Shown here one piece after another: positions 18,324-26,788 of a stretch of DNA of 64,000 nt (its first letter is position 1; the number at the start of each line of letters is the position of its first letter). The stretch is taken from contig NC_014632.1 in assembly GCF_000165505.1 (NCBI RefSeq), positions 930,001-994,000 on the forward strand, read 5' to 3'. The DNA is from Ilyobacter polytropus DSM 2926 (GTDB taxonomy: Bacteria; Fusobacteriota; Fusobacteriia; Fusobacteriales; Fusobacteriaceae). Below the pieces are notes generated by a model. The model did not search any database. It was not told where the DNA came from and saw nothing but the letters and a program-made list of their open reading frames with translations. The position numbers and the translations under genes were made by a program.

Positions 18324-19191
18324 AGAAAGGCTGGCCTACCTCAGCCTCGGCTCTAATATGGGAAATAAACTTTATTATATTGTTTCTGCGATTCAAAGGA
18401 TAAATATCACTAATGGAGTAAAAGTAAGTAAAATATCCTCTTTTTATGAGACAGCTCCCTGGGGAGTAACAGAACAGGATAGTTTTTACAATATAGCCTT
18501 GGAGATAAAAACAACGCTTCTTCCCTTTGAGCTTTTGAGAAATCTGCAGAGGATAGAAATAGAGCTTAGCAGAATAAGAGAACTGAGGTGGGGTCCTAGG
18601 ACGATAGATATAGATATAATTTTTTATGATGATTTAAAGATTGATATACAAGAATTAACTATCCCACATCCTAGGTACATAGACAGAAATTTTGTATTAA
18701 AGCCTATGTATGAAATTCATCCTCATAATGAACTTCTCCTAAAATACATGAAAAGGGACAATTCAGAAATCAAAAAAATTAATCCTAAAATTCTTGTAAG
18801 CTCATGTCTTTTAGGTGAAAACTGTAATTATAAGGGCGGCAACAATAAAAGTAGTTTGCTAGAAAAACTTGAAAACAGCGTGTTATATATAAAAATTTGT
18901 CCAGAAGTAATGGGTGGCTTAGAAACTCCTAGAGTTCCAGCAGAGATAAAAAATAACAGAGTAATAAACAAAGAAAATACAGATGTAACAGAGAAATTTA
19001 ATAAAGGAGCTTATTTGGCTCTTGAAAAAGCATTAGCAAACAACTGCTCACTTGCCCTAATGAAAGGGAAAAGCCCATCCTGTGGCTATGGTAAAATTTA
19101 CAGTGGTGATTTCACAGGCAAATTGGTAGAAGGTGACGGTGTTACAGCAAAACTTTTAATAAAAAACAAAATAGATATTATACCAATTTAG
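18316..19191 (+). CDS. folK: folK-DUF523 fusion: HPPK with a C-terminal TudS-like domain
   Basis: 291 residues. Residues 1 to about 150 are 6-hydroxymethyl-7,8-dihydropterin pyrophosphokinase: LGSNMGNK, FYETAPWG, RWGPRTIDIDII and HPRYIDRNFVL are all present. From about 154 a DUF523 domain begins (ILVSSCLLGENCNYKGG). It keeps the Cys residues of that family: two in the first motif, one in KICPEVMGG and one in KSPSCGYG. DUF523 includes TudS, an iron-sulfur thiouracil desulfidase. No stop or start separates the two parts. The pterin kinase role is firm; the second activity is inferred from the family. Confidence 0.9.
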   Translation: MTKERLAYLSLGSNMGNKLYYIVSAIQRINITNGVKVSKISSFYETAPWGVTEQDSFYNIALEIKTTLLPFELLRNLQRIEIELSRIRELRWGPRTIDIDIIFYDDLKIDIQELTIPHPRYIDRNFVLKPMYEIHPHNELLLKYMKRDNSEIKKINPKILVSSCLLGENCNYKGGNNKSSLLEKLENSVLYIKICPEVMGGLETPRVPAEIKNNRVINKENTDVTEKFNKGAYLALEKALANNCSLALMKGKSPSCGYGKIYSGDFTGKLVEGDGVTAKLLIKNKIDIIPI

Positions 19192-19222
19192 GGGTTGTTA
19201 TCCCAAAAATTTAGGAGGATAA

Positions 19223-20209
19223 ATGAGTAATTATACCGAAATAATTGACAAAATAAAAAATTCTGAAAGAATTCTTCTGACGTCTCATATAAATCCAGAT
19301 GGAGATGCCCTAGGATCTGGACTTGCACTTTTTCTGGCATTGAACAGATATAATAGGATTCAAAGTCAGTTAGATGAGAACTATATGGACAAAGTTGTGA
19401 GATTTGTATTAGAAGACAATGTTCCAGGGAATCTTAAATTTCTCAAAGGAACCGAAATGATTGAAAATATAAAAAATGTTAATAGCAAATATAATTTTGA
19501 TCTCGTTATCTGTCTTGATTCTGCCAACAAGGAGAGGATAGGGAGTGTAGAAAAACTTATAGGGGATGACAGTTTCGTTATAAATATAGATCATCATACA
19601 AGCAATACCAGATATGGAGATATAGACTGCATAGAAAATATATCTTCGACTTCTGAGATAATGTATAAATTTATTAAAGAAATGGGAATAGAAATAGATA
19701 CACTTATAGGCGAGGCAATTTATACAGGAGTTGTAAATGACACTGGAAATTTTGCCCACTCAAATGTTACAACAAATACATTCTTACTAGCAAGTGATCT
19801 ATTAGAAAAGGGAGTAGATAATTCTAAAATTGTAAGGGAGTTTTATAACAGCAAAAGCATGTCAACTCTTAGGTTAATGGGAAAAGCTTTGGAAGATATG
19901 GTGTATGTTCCTGAAAAAAAACTTGTTCATCTGTTTATATCTATCGAAACTCTCAAAGAGCTAGATGCTAAAAAAGAGGAATCAGAAGGTCTGGTGGAAT
20001 TAATCAATTCCTATGAAGGTTCTGAAGTATCTCTGTTCTTAAGGGAAGAGGAAAAAGGTAAGATAAAAGGAAGTATGAGAAGTAAGCATGACAAAGATGT
20101 TAATGCCATTGCAAAATTATTTGGTGGCGGAGGACATATAAAGGCGGCAGGTTTCACAAGTAGTTTATCAGCAGAGGAGATAATAGAAAAAGTAAAAGCA
20201 ATGCTTTAA
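19223..20209 (+). CDS. nrnA: DHH-family phosphoesterase, NrnA-like oligoribonuclease/pAp phosphatase
   Basis: 328 residues. DHH domain motifs are present: SHINPDGDALGSG near the N-terminus, a CLDSAN segment, then DHHTSN, followed by the DHHA1 domain ending in the Gly-rich FGGGGHIKAAGF. NrnA degrades very short RNA oligonucleotides and dephosphorylates pAp, doing the job of Orn in many bacteria. It lies 31 bases after folK and 12 bases before the CsgG-like gene. The SD taggagg is strong. Confidence 0.9.
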   Translation: MSNYTEIIDKIKNSERILLTSHINPDGDALGSGLALFLALNRYNRIQSQLDENYMDKVVRFVLEDNVPGNLKFLKGTEMIENIKNVNSKYNFDLVICLDSANKERIGSVEKLIGDDSFVINIDHHTSNTRYGDIDCIENISSTSEIMYKFIKEMGIEIDTLIGEAIYTGVVNDTGNFAHSNVTTNTFLLASDLLEKGVDNSKIVREFYNSKSMSTLRLMGKALEDMVYVPEKKLVHLFISIETLKELDAKKEESEGLVELINSYEGSEVSLFLREEEKGKIKGSMRSKHDKDVNAIAKLFGGGGHIKAAGFTSSLSAEEIIEKVKAML

Positions 20210-20221
20210 GGGGGAAAAATC

Positions 20222-21130
20222 ATGAAAAAAATATTTGCGTTTTTTCTAATATTACTTACAATAACAGCTTGCAGTAAGACTACAAGTACTGTAAAAAAGG
20301 ATGACAAAATTCAAAAGCTAAGGGAGTATGATGAATCTAAGGAACAGGCTGGACCTAAGAGAAAGATAGTCATAGGCAAAGTCAAAAATGAAACAAGATT
20401 TGGAAATAAAAGACTTGGAGATATAGCAAAGGATGTTTTGATAGCTGAATTTTCCAAGACCAATAAGTTTATCGTTTTGGAAAGAGAAGATCTTGATGCT
20501 GTAATGGAGGAAACCGAGTTTTCCAATGCACTTGGACAGGGTATTATTTCCGGTCAGCAGCAGTTTTTAGATGCGGAATATGTAATTGTCGGTTCAATTA
20601 CAAAATATGCAGTAAATACGACAGGTTCAAGTAAAATAATTTCTAAATCAAAGGAACAGAGAGCAGAAGTGGCAATTGATATCAAAGTTATTGATGTTAG
20701 AACTGGTAAAGTTTGGAGTGAACTTGGAGAAGGTTATTCTACTGTAAAATATGGAACAACTTTTGGTGTAGGAACTTCAGGAGGGTATGATGAAAGTCTT
20801 GAGCAGGAGGCTTTTAGAGCTGCCACGATTGATTCTATGGAAAATATTATCGAGAGAATTGATAAGACACCGTGGAGTGCAAAAGTAGCAAAAGCATATT
20901 CAAATAAAATAATAATTAACTCAGGGAAAATAAGTAATCTAAAATTAGGGACTAAGCTAGATGTTTTTAAACAGGGAGAAAAAATAGAATTTGAAGGAGA
21001 ATTTTTAGGGTATATAGAAGAAAAGAAGGGAACAGCCAAAATAATTGATTATATGGGTGAAGACGCAGCCATTGCAGTTTTTGACGGTGAAAAATTTGAC
21101 CTTCCGGCAGTAGTAAAAATTAAAAGATAG
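20222..21130 (+). CDS. CsgG/HfaB family outer-membrane lipoprotein
   Basis: 302 residues. The signal MKKIFAFFLILLTITACSK ends in a lipobox. The CsgG-type core follows: KIVIGKVKNETRFG, then DVLIAEFSKTNKFIVLERE, and further on AEYVIVGSITKYAV. CsgG proteins form outer-membrane pores, best known from curli secretion. No curli subunit or CsgE/F gene is present, and the next gene encodes a GNA1162-like lipoprotein, a pairing known from other Gram-negative bacteria. It may form an envelope pore or assembly factor of unknown cargo. Confidence 0.85.
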   Translation: MKKIFAFFLILLTITACSKTTSTVKKDDKIQKLREYDESKEQAGPKRKIVIGKVKNETRFGNKRLGDIAKDVLIAEFSKTNKFIVLEREDLDAVMEETEFSNALGQGIISGQQQFLDAEYVIVGSITKYAVNTTGSSKIISKSKEQRAEVAIDIKVIDVRTGKVWSELGEGYSTVKYGTTFGVGTSGGYDESLEQEAFRAATIDSMENIIERIDKTPWSAKVAKAYSNKIIINSGKISNLKLGTKLDVFKQGEKIEFEGEFLGYIEEKKGTAKIIDYMGEDAAIAVFDGEKFDLPAVVKIKR

Positions 21131-21139
21131 GGTGTTTTT

Positions 21140-21937
21140 ATGAGAAGAGGAGTAATAACAACTATCCTTCTCCTGATTTTTTTTACAGGATGCAGCAGCA
21201 GAAGAATGGTGCGACAGAGTGAGACAAATGTTTCTCCTGCAAAACTTGCTATTTTACCTATAGACAACCTGACAAATGATGTATCAGGGGCAGAGGTTCT
21301 AAGGGAGGTTATCTATGCAGCTTTTATTGAAAATCCCAAAGGCTACGAGGTTCAGCCTATGCAAAAGACAGATGAACTTTTGCTCAATGAGGGTATAACT
21401 GATGGGGGGCAGCTTTCACTTGTTCATCCTATAGAACTTTCTGAAATTTTAGGAACAGACGGACTTCTTTATATAAAACTCGAAGAACTTTCTCTTATAA
21501 CTTTGCCTTTTTATCATGTTCGAAAAATAGATATGACTTACAGAATGTATAATATGGGAAAGCTTTACATCGAAGAACCTCTTGTTGTTGCCAATAGATT
21601 TTTAGATATAAACGGTATTTTAAAAACTATAGATGATCCTTCAAACGGACTAGCTTATGCTGGACAAGGGATTGCTATACACCAAGGTCTTAGATTTATA
21701 ACAGCAGGTCTAGGAAAGCATGAGTTAAGACCTGAGATGGGAATGATCTCATTAAAATTATTAAAAACACTGCCTATTGGTTTAGCAGGCAGTGAAGAAT
21801 ATATACAAGAGGTTGAAAAAGAGATATTGAAACTCAGGGAGAAATTTAAGAATAATGAAAATATTCTTCCTGATAATCTGGAAAATGAATATATTGAGAA
21901 AAAAATCATAGAAGATGGTATTCAATTAATAAATTAA
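21140..21937 (+). CDS. GNA1162-like (DUF799) lipoprotein
   Basis: 265 residues. The N-terminus RRGVITTILLLIFFTGCSS has a lipobox with Cys as the likely lipid-anchored residue. The body fits the DUF799/GNA1162 family: AILPIDNLTNDVSGAEVL near the start, then LGTDGLLYIKLEE. These putative lipoproteins usually sit next to a CsgG-like gene, as here, with a 9-base gap. It ends the long operon; no clear terminator follows, but sepF has its own leader. The function of the pair is unknown. Confidence 0.75.
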   Translation: MRRGVITTILLLIFFTGCSSRRMVRQSETNVSPAKLAILPIDNLTNDVSGAEVLREVIYAAFIENPKGYEVQPMQKTDELLLNEGITDGGQLSLVHPIELSEILGTDGLLYIKLEELSLITLPFYHVRKIDMTYRMYNMGKLYIEEPLVVANRFLDINGILKTIDDPSNGLAYAGQGIAIHQGLRFITAGLGKHELRPEMGMISLKLLKTLPIGLAGSEEYIQEVEKEILKLREKFKNNENILPDNLENEYIEKKIIEDGIQLIN

Positions 21938-22015
21938 ATTATGTCTTCCCTTGTATTTTCCCAATAAAAATATTAATATATAAAATAAGAACTATGTATT
22001 AAAAGGAGACAGCCT

Positions 22016-22339
22016 ATGAATTTCGATATAGTATTTCTAAAACCAGAAAAATTTGAGGAATGTATGAGTATAGTAGAGCACATTAAAAAAGAGAGAATAG
22101 TTCATATTAACCTTTCAAAATTGGATGCAAAAAATTCTCAGAGAGTATTGGACTTTGTCAGTGGAGCAGTTTATATTCAAGAAGCACAGATAATCCAGCC
22201 TGGAGAACAAGTATTTTGCTCAGTCCCAAAAGGCAAGAGCTATTTTATGGATGGGAAAGAAAAGGCCCTTAAAGGTGATACAGAACTTATTGATCTTAGA
22301 TATGATGAAGAAGAGGAGATAAAGCCCAAGTTTGGTTGA
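22016..22339 (+). CDS. sepF: Cell division protein SepF
   Basis: 107 residues containing the SepF core (DIVFLKPEKFEE, then HINLSKLDAKNSQRVLDFVSG, then PKGKSYF). SepF binds FtsZ and tethers it to the membrane. This copy lacks a long N-terminal linker and an obvious amphipathic membrane helix, unlike the 150-residue Bacillus protein. It is a single-gene unit. SepF is typical of Gram-positive bacteria and cyanobacteria, so it is notable beside outer-membrane genes. Confidence 0.85.
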   Translation: MNFDIVFLKPEKFEECMSIVEHIKKERIVHINLSKLDAKNSQRVLDFVSGAVYIQEAQIIQPGEQVFCSVPKGKSYFMDGKEKALKGDTELIDLRYDEEEEIKPKFG

Positions 22340-22361
22340 TAAAATTTTAATAGGATTGACA

Positions 22362-22394
22362 AAAAACAGCTGTTTGGATAATGCTGTTTTTTTA
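22362..22394 (+). terminator. Terminator after sepF
   Basis: aacagc and gctgtt form a short stem with a 12-base loop followed by a run of Ts. Confidence 0.65.
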
Positions 22395-22553
22395 TTTTTG
22401 AAGAAAAAATAAGAGGATTTTTTCAATCTGCATCATAAAACATATATATGAATGTACTTATAATTAATAGTCATATTTTGGTCTAGATTTTGCATATAAT
22501 CTATTTTTGATGGAAAGCTTATCGACTGTAAATTATAAAGGAGGAGAAAATCC

Positions 22554-22916
22554 ATGGAATTAATTGAAATGTTGACAAGTCAATTGGGGGTAACTGAAGA
22601 GCAAGCAAAAGGTGGTTCAGGTCTTATATTTAAAATGGCAAAGGACAAACTCCAGGGAGAAGAATTTAGTCAGGTAGCTGATGCAGTCCCTGATATAGAG
22701 GGGATGATTTCATCAGCTCCAAAAGCTGGAGTTATAGGTGGATTGACTTCTTTGCTAGGTGGTAAAGCGGGACATCTTGCAGGTCTAGCTAGTGGATTTA
22801 AACACCTTGATCTAGGTGGAGATATGGTAGGTAAATTTGTTCCTGTTATACTCTCTTTTGTACAGTCAAAAGGTGGAGAAGGGGTAAAAAACATACTTGA
22901 AAAAGTTATGAAATAG
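22554..22916 (+). CDS. DUF2780 family protein
   Basis: 120 residues, Gly- and Ala-rich. Two parts are seen: an N-terminal helical region (LTSQLGVTEEQAKGG SG, residues 7-24) and a repeated helix-Gly pattern (VIGGLTSLLGGKAGHLAGLASGF) before KFVPVILSFVQSKGG. This is the pattern of DUF2780 (VcgC/VcgE) and of related DUF937 proteins. No signal peptide is visible. It has its own strong SD (aaaggagga) and ends at a long hairpin. Function unknown. Confidence 0.75.
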   Translation: MELIEMLTSQLGVTEEQAKGGSGLIFKMAKDKLQGEEFSQVADAVPDIEGMISSAPKAGVIGGLTSLLGGKAGHLAGLASGFKHLDLGGDMVGKFVPVILSFVQSKGGEGVKNILEKVMK

Positions 22917-22924
22917 GTAAAAAG

Positions 22925-22970
22925 TAATAAAAAGAGGGACTCTAATAAATAAGAGCCCCTCTTTTTATTA
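22925..22970. terminator. Bidirectional terminator between the DUF2780 gene and dhaM
   Basis: A near-perfect stem of more than 15 bp (taataaaaagaggg with ccctctttttatta) that ends in Ts in both directions. Confidence 0.85.
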
Positions 22971-22981
22971 TAGTTATCTTG

Positions 22982-23377
22982 TCACTCGAGTTTAGAAAAA
23001 CTTCTGCTTTCTTCAATCTCTTCCACCAATTCCCCTATACTTATCCCTGGACAATTGGCAGACATTGCCACAAGAGCCCCCTCCACTATAGGTGCATCTG
23101 CTATTACTATTTTATCTTGCTGTTCAGGTTCTAAAAATTCTAAAGACATCTGAGCATTCATAACAGCACTTCCTAGATCGCATAGAATTACCGCTCCATC
23201 ACCCTCATCAGCTTCTTTAATAGCCTCAAGGATGATATTTGGTTCAGTTCCATAGTAGTCCCCTGAAGTACCGCTTCCATTCACAACTTTAAATGGATAA
23301 CTTTTCATTTCAGAAGTCAAGTTGATTATTTCTTCTCCTAAATTTCTATTGTGGGATACAATGATGAGTCCTATCAT
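22982..23377 (-). CDS. dhaM: PTS-dependent dihydroxyacetone kinase, phosphotransferase subunit DhaM
   Basis: 131 residues of the EIIA-mannose type. The phosphate-accepting residue is His9 in GLIIVSHNRNLGEEI. Further family segments are ICDLGSAVMNAQM and the VEGALVAMSA stretch. DhaM takes phosphate from HPr and passes it to ADP bound on DhaL. It is the last gene of dhaKLM. It is the single-domain form, without HPr or EI-like extensions. HPr kinase, which modifies the same HPr, is encoded 6 kb away. Confidence 0.92.
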   Translation of the reverse strand: MIGLIIVSHNRNLGEEIINLTSEMKSYPFKVVNGSGTSGDYYGTEPNIILEAIKEADEGDGAVILCDLGSAVMNAQMSLEFLEPEQQDKIVIADAPIVEGALVAMSANCPGISIGELVEEIEESRSFSKLE

Positions 23378-23390
23378 GAATTCCTCCTAA

Positions 23391-24014
23391 TTATAAAACT
23401 TCTAAGATCGCCTCTAAAATCAATTTGGTAGATGTAGCACCAGGATCAGCATGCCCAATACTTCTGTCTCCTAAGTAACTTGCTCTTCCCTTGGTAGCTT
23501 TAATAGTCTTTGTATACTCCACTCCGTCTCTTGCAGCTATTACTGCCTGCTCTAAAGCCTTTGTTCCAGACTCTTCATCACTGAGGGATTTCTCATAGGC
23601 TTCATATGCAGGGATAAGAGAATCGAGTATTGTTTTTTCACCTTTTACGGCTTTTCCCCTCATTTGGATGCCGTCTATAGAAGCTTTGAGTATGCTCAAA
23701 AAAGCTTTGGAGTCGATGGATTCCATTCCTTTTACTGCAGCGGCACTTTTCATAAAAGCTGTTCCATACAGAGGTCCAGAAGCTCCTCCGACTGTTGAAA
23801 TAAGAGTCATAGCGACAGTATTTAAAATTGTAGTACAGTCTTTACCTTCGAGGTCCTTTAGTTTATCTTTTACATTTGTAAAACCTCTTGACATATTAAT
23901 GCCGTGGTCTCCGTCTCCAATCGCAGTATCGAGGTCATTCAAAACCATTTTATTTTCTATTATACGATCCCCTATATTATTAAGAACATCTAAAAGTTTT
24001 TTGTTGTCAATCAT
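23391..24014 (-). CDS. dhaL: Dihydroxyacetone kinase, ADP-binding subunit DhaL
   Basis: 207 residues from the ATG at 24014, which has the SD aaaggaga; a longer frame would run into dhaK. The nucleotide and magnesium site is seen in the Asp-rich DLDTAIGDGDHG. Further family segments are TVGGASGPLYG and the closing GRASYLGDRSIGHADPGA. DhaL carries a tightly bound ADP that cycles to ATP and phosphorylates dihydroxyacetone held by DhaK. It starts 13 bases after the dhaK stop. Confidence 0.93.
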   Translation of the reverse strand: MIDNKKLLDVLNNIGDRIIENKMVLNDLDTAIGDGDHGINMSRGFTNVKDKLKDLEGKDCTTILNTVAMTLISTVGGASGPLYGTAFMKSAAAVKGMESIDSKAFLSILKASIDGIQMRGKAVKGEKTILDSLIPAYEAYEKSLSDEESGTKALEQAVIAARDGVEYTKTIKATKGRASYLGDRSIGHADPGATSTKLILEAILEVL

Positions 24015-24027
24015 AGTATTATCTCCT

Positions 24028-25026
24028 TTAGAATTGTTTGAATGCAGGTGTATCAGCTTTTGCATTTAAAAGTTTTTTAAGTTCGTCGTCTAATTTAAGG
24101 ATGCTTATAGAGAATCCAGGCATCTCAAGAGAGGTCATAAAATTACCGACAAAAGTGTTTGCTATTTTGATTTCTTTTGCTTTCATAATTTCTGCTACTT
24201 TTCTGTTTACAATGTAAAGTTCCATGAGAGGAGTAGCCCCTAGACCGTTTACCATTACAGCTACCTCTTCTCCCTTTTCTATTTGGATATCCTCTAATAT
24301 TTTATTCATAAGTTCTTCAGTATGTTCATCTGCAGTTTTTATTTTTTCTTTAGAAACTCCAGGTTCTCCGTGAATTCCAAGACCTATCTCCACTTCGTCT
24401 GCTTCTAATATAAAACCTTTTTTACCAGCAGCAGGAACGATACATGCATCTAGTGACATTCCCATACTTCTCACATTTTCTATTACTTTCTCAGCAACTT
24501 TTTTTACCTCAGAAAGGTCTCTTCCCTCTTCAGCTGCTGCCCCGGCTATTTTATGGATAAATACTGTTCCGGCGACTCCTCTTCTACCAGCAGTATATGT
24601 ACTGTTTTCTACTGCAACATCATCATTGACAACAACTTTTTCTACTTTTATGTTGTCCATGGCAGCCATTTCAGCAGCCATCTCAAAATTCATTACATCT
24701 CCTGTATAATTTTTAATAACAAGAAGAACTCCTTTTCCTCCATCTACAGCTTTTATAGCTTCAAGGACCTGATCTGGAGTAGGTGATGTAAAGACCTCTC
24801 CTGCTACGGCACCATTTAGCATACCTGTACCTACATATCCTCCGTGTGAAGGTTCGTGTCCACTCCCTCCTCCACTTACGAGAGCTACCTTCCCTTTGAT
24901 TGGTGAATCTTTTCTAACAAGGACATGAAACCCATCTAATTTTTTCAGGTATTCAGGGTGTGCTTCTACAACACCCTCTAACATTTCAGTTACTACATTT
25001 TCAGGGTTATTGATTATTTTTTTCAT
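24028..25026 (-). CDS. dhaK: Dihydroxyacetone kinase, substrate-binding subunit DhaK
   Basis: 332 residues. The first motif GGGSGHEPSHGGYVG binds substrate, and GIHGEPG holds the His that bonds covalently to dihydroxyacetone. The final domain has VNGLGATPLMELY. With DhaL and DhaM it converts dihydroxyacetone to its phosphate, feeding glycerol breakdown into glycolysis. SD ggaggaga. The 433-base upstream region is unusually long and contains a paired-looking segment that may be a regulatory leader. No glycerol dehydrogenase gene is adjacent. Confidence 0.94.
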   Translation of the reverse strand: MKKIINNPENVVTEMLEGVVEAHPEYLKKLDGFHVLVRKDSPIKGKVALVSGGGSGHEPSHGGYVGTGMLNGAVAGEVFTSPTPDQVLEAIKAVDGGKGVLLVIKNYTGDVMNFEMAAEMAAMDNIKVEKVVVNDDVAVENSTYTAGRRGVAGTVFIHKIAGAAAEEGRDLSEVKKVAEKVIENVRSMGMSLDACIVPAAGKKGFILEADEVEIGLGIHGEPGVSKEKIKTADEHTEELMNKILEDIQIEKGEEVAVMVNGLGATPLMELYIVNRKVAEIMKAKEIKIANTFVGNFMTSLEMPGFSISILKLDDELKKLLNAKADTPAFKQF

Positions 25027-25459
25027 ACATCTCCTCCTCGATTATTTTTATGTTAAAATCAAATTTCAACTCTAATTAATATTTTAGAAAAACTTATGTA
25101 TATTTCCTTTATTGTTTTAATATTTACATATGCTGTAAACAAAAAAGGAAACCCAAAGATTGGCAGCCAGATAGCTGTCTGTCTTGTGTAGTCTCTCTAA
25201 TTCTCCGCTACATATTTTAAGTTTTAAAATCATTTATAAATCTTTTTGTGCTTATTTACTACAATTTAATGATATTTCATTTTTAAAACAAAGTCAACAA
25301 AGGTATACTATATTTGTTTTCACATTTTGTTAAAAGGAAGAGCTTAAAATTTCAGAAAACTAAATTGAGGTTAGATATGTTTATAAAAAGAATTTAAGAA
25401 TACTTTTTATTACGAGAGGTTACAGGTGAATTTATTAGAAAAATTTTAGGAGGGGAAAA
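25027..25459. promoter_or_regulatory. Long divergent intergenic region between dhaK and the glycerophosphodiesterase gene
   Basis: Most of this 433-base gap is very AT-rich. A less AT-rich block at about 25140-25215 stands out. It contains cagatagctgtctg, which can fold on itself, and on the minus strand it ends in ggtttccttttttg, a T run. This could be an RNA leader of dhaKLM. It does not match the riboswitch consensus patterns I know (TPP, cobalamin, glycine, SAM, purine, c-di-GMP). No ORF is convincing. Confidence 0.35.
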
Positions 25460-26206
25460 TTGAAGATATTTGGACACAGAGGAGCATCAGGTTATGCACC
25501 ACAAAATACTATATCGTCAGTAAGACTGGCTTTAGATCAGGGAAGTGACGGGGTAGAAATTGATGTACAGCTTACTAAAGACAATGAGGTTGTGGTTTGT
25601 CATGATTGGATTATAGATAATGTCTCTGATGGAAAGGGTAAAGTTAGTGATTTTGCATTGGTTGAGATCAAAAAAAATGACTTTGGATCTTATTTTTTAG
25701 AGGATTTTAAAGGGGAAAAAATTCCGACTTTAAGTGAAGTTTTAGAATTTTTTCCAAAAGATATTATTCTAAATATAGAGCTCAAAATCAAAGGAAAAAG
25801 CAGGGATCTTGTTGCTGAAAAAGTGGCAGATTTATTGCTGTTTCATGAAAGAATTGAAAACACCATTGTATCTTCATTTAATCATTCTTCACTGAAAAAA
25901 ATTAAAAAATTAATTCCGGAAATTAAAATAGCATTTCTATACAAAAGATGTATTTCTACTATTAATAAAGATATATCCGACTTTGGAATGGATATATACA
26001 GTATTCACATTAATGCAAAGTGTGCAAACAAGGAAATTATAAAAGAGATCCATAATCATAATAAGAAGGTATATGTATGGAATTCTAATGATATTGAGAC
26101 TACGAAAAAATTATACGACATGGAAGCTGATGGTATTATGACTGATTTTCCAATTGATATGAAAAATGCCCTTTGGAAATATATAACAAATAAATCTAAA
26201 AATTAA
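25460..26206 (+). CDS. Glycerophosphodiester phosphodiesterase
   Basis: 248 residues from a TTG start behind aggagggg. The GDPD catalytic signature is complete: HRGASGYAPQNT near the N-terminus with the first His, EIDVQLTKD near 34-42 with metal ligands, and CHDW with the second His. LNIELK and ADGIMTDFP close the barrel. The enzyme releases glycerol 3-phosphate from deacylated phospholipids. No signal peptide, so it is cytoplasmic. The position beside dhaKLM suggests a shared link to glycerol use, but the genes diverge. Confidence 0.92.
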   Translation: MKIFGHRGASGYAPQNTISSVRLALDQGSDGVEIDVQLTKDNEVVVCHDWIIDNVSDGKGKVSDFALVEIKKNDFGSYFLEDFKGEKIPTLSEVLEFFPKDIILNIELKIKGKSRDLVAEKVADLLLFHERIENTIVSSFNHSSLKKIKKLIPEIKIAFLYKRCISTINKDISDFGMDIYSIHINAKCANKEIIKEIHNHNKKVYVWNSNDIETTKKLYDMEADGIMTDFPIDMKNALWKYITNKSKN

Positions 26207-26234
26207 ATTTTTAAAAAGCAAAAAAAAATAAAAA

Positions 26235-26258
26235 AAAGCTGTCTTTTAAGACAGCTTT
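26235..26258 (-). terminator. Terminator after the cold-shock gene
   Basis: aaagctgtctt-tt-aagacagcttt; on the minus strand it is followed by a run of Ts. It may also help stop the converging glycerophosphodiesterase transcript. Confidence 0.85.
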
Positions 26259-26268
26259 AATTATTTAA

Positions 26269-26469
26269 TTAAACAGTTTTGATGTTAGAAGCTTGAGGAC
26301 CTTTTTGCCCTTGAGTGATTTCAAAAGTTACTTGCTCTCCCTCTTCTAAAGTTTTGAATCCGTCTTTTTGAATTTCAGAGAAATGTGCGAATACATCTGT
26401 TCCCTCTTCAGAAGTGATGAATCCGAATCCTTTTTCTCCATTAAACCATTTTACAGTTCCCTTTACCAT
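26269..26469 (-). CDS. Cold-shock protein (CspA family)
   Basis: 66 residues from the ATG at 26469, placed 7 bases after ggaggt; the frame extends five more codons upstream without support. It starts [18 protein letters not shown] and holds both RNA-binding motifs: KGFGFI (RNP1) and VFAHF (RNP2). Such proteins bind single-stranded RNA or DNA and act as RNA chaperones. The region upstream to the next feature is AT-rich and about 290 bases long, consistent with the long leaders typical of cold-shock genes. Confidence 0.95.
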   Translation of the reverse strand: MVKGTVKWFNGEKGFGFITSEEGTDVFAHFSEIQKDGFKTLEEGEQVTFEITQGQKGPQASNIKTV

Positions 26470-26760
26470 TTGTAATACCTCCATAAATTTTGTTTTGAAA
26501 TTTAGAACAATTTTTAACTACATCATCACAAAACTTATAAAGTATTGAACGAAAATTAGAAATAAATTTTATTCTTAATAACTGAGTACAGTCTAACATA
26601 TATAACAAAAATAGTAAAGGAAATATTTTAAAGACAATTCTTTCTTGTAGATTTAATATCTTATCTAGGACATAAAATTATATGTATTAATGAAATTTAA
26701 TGAGGTTTTAGTGTCTAAATAATTCAAAGTATTTTATCAATAAATTGTTTTAATAAATTA
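26470..26760 (-). promoter_or_regulatory. AT-rich upstream region of the cold-shock gene
   Basis: About 290 bases with no plausible gene. It must hold the promoter and leader of the cold-shock gene. I could not place a convincing promoter or a defined RNA fold in it. Confidence 0.3.
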
Positions 26761-26788
26761 AAAAAGAGGGCTTGTTTACCAAGCCCTC
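26761..26788 (-). terminator. Strong terminator of the candidate noncoding RNA
   Basis: Nine base pairs (gagggcttg/caagccctc) with a 5-base loop, followed on the minus strand by at least five Ts. There is no protein gene before it on that strand for several hundred bases. Confidence 0.85.

Noticed and set aside
25027-25459. A known riboswitch upstream of dhaK
   Set aside because: No TPP, cobalamin, glycine, SAM, purine or c-di-GMP core could be matched by eye.
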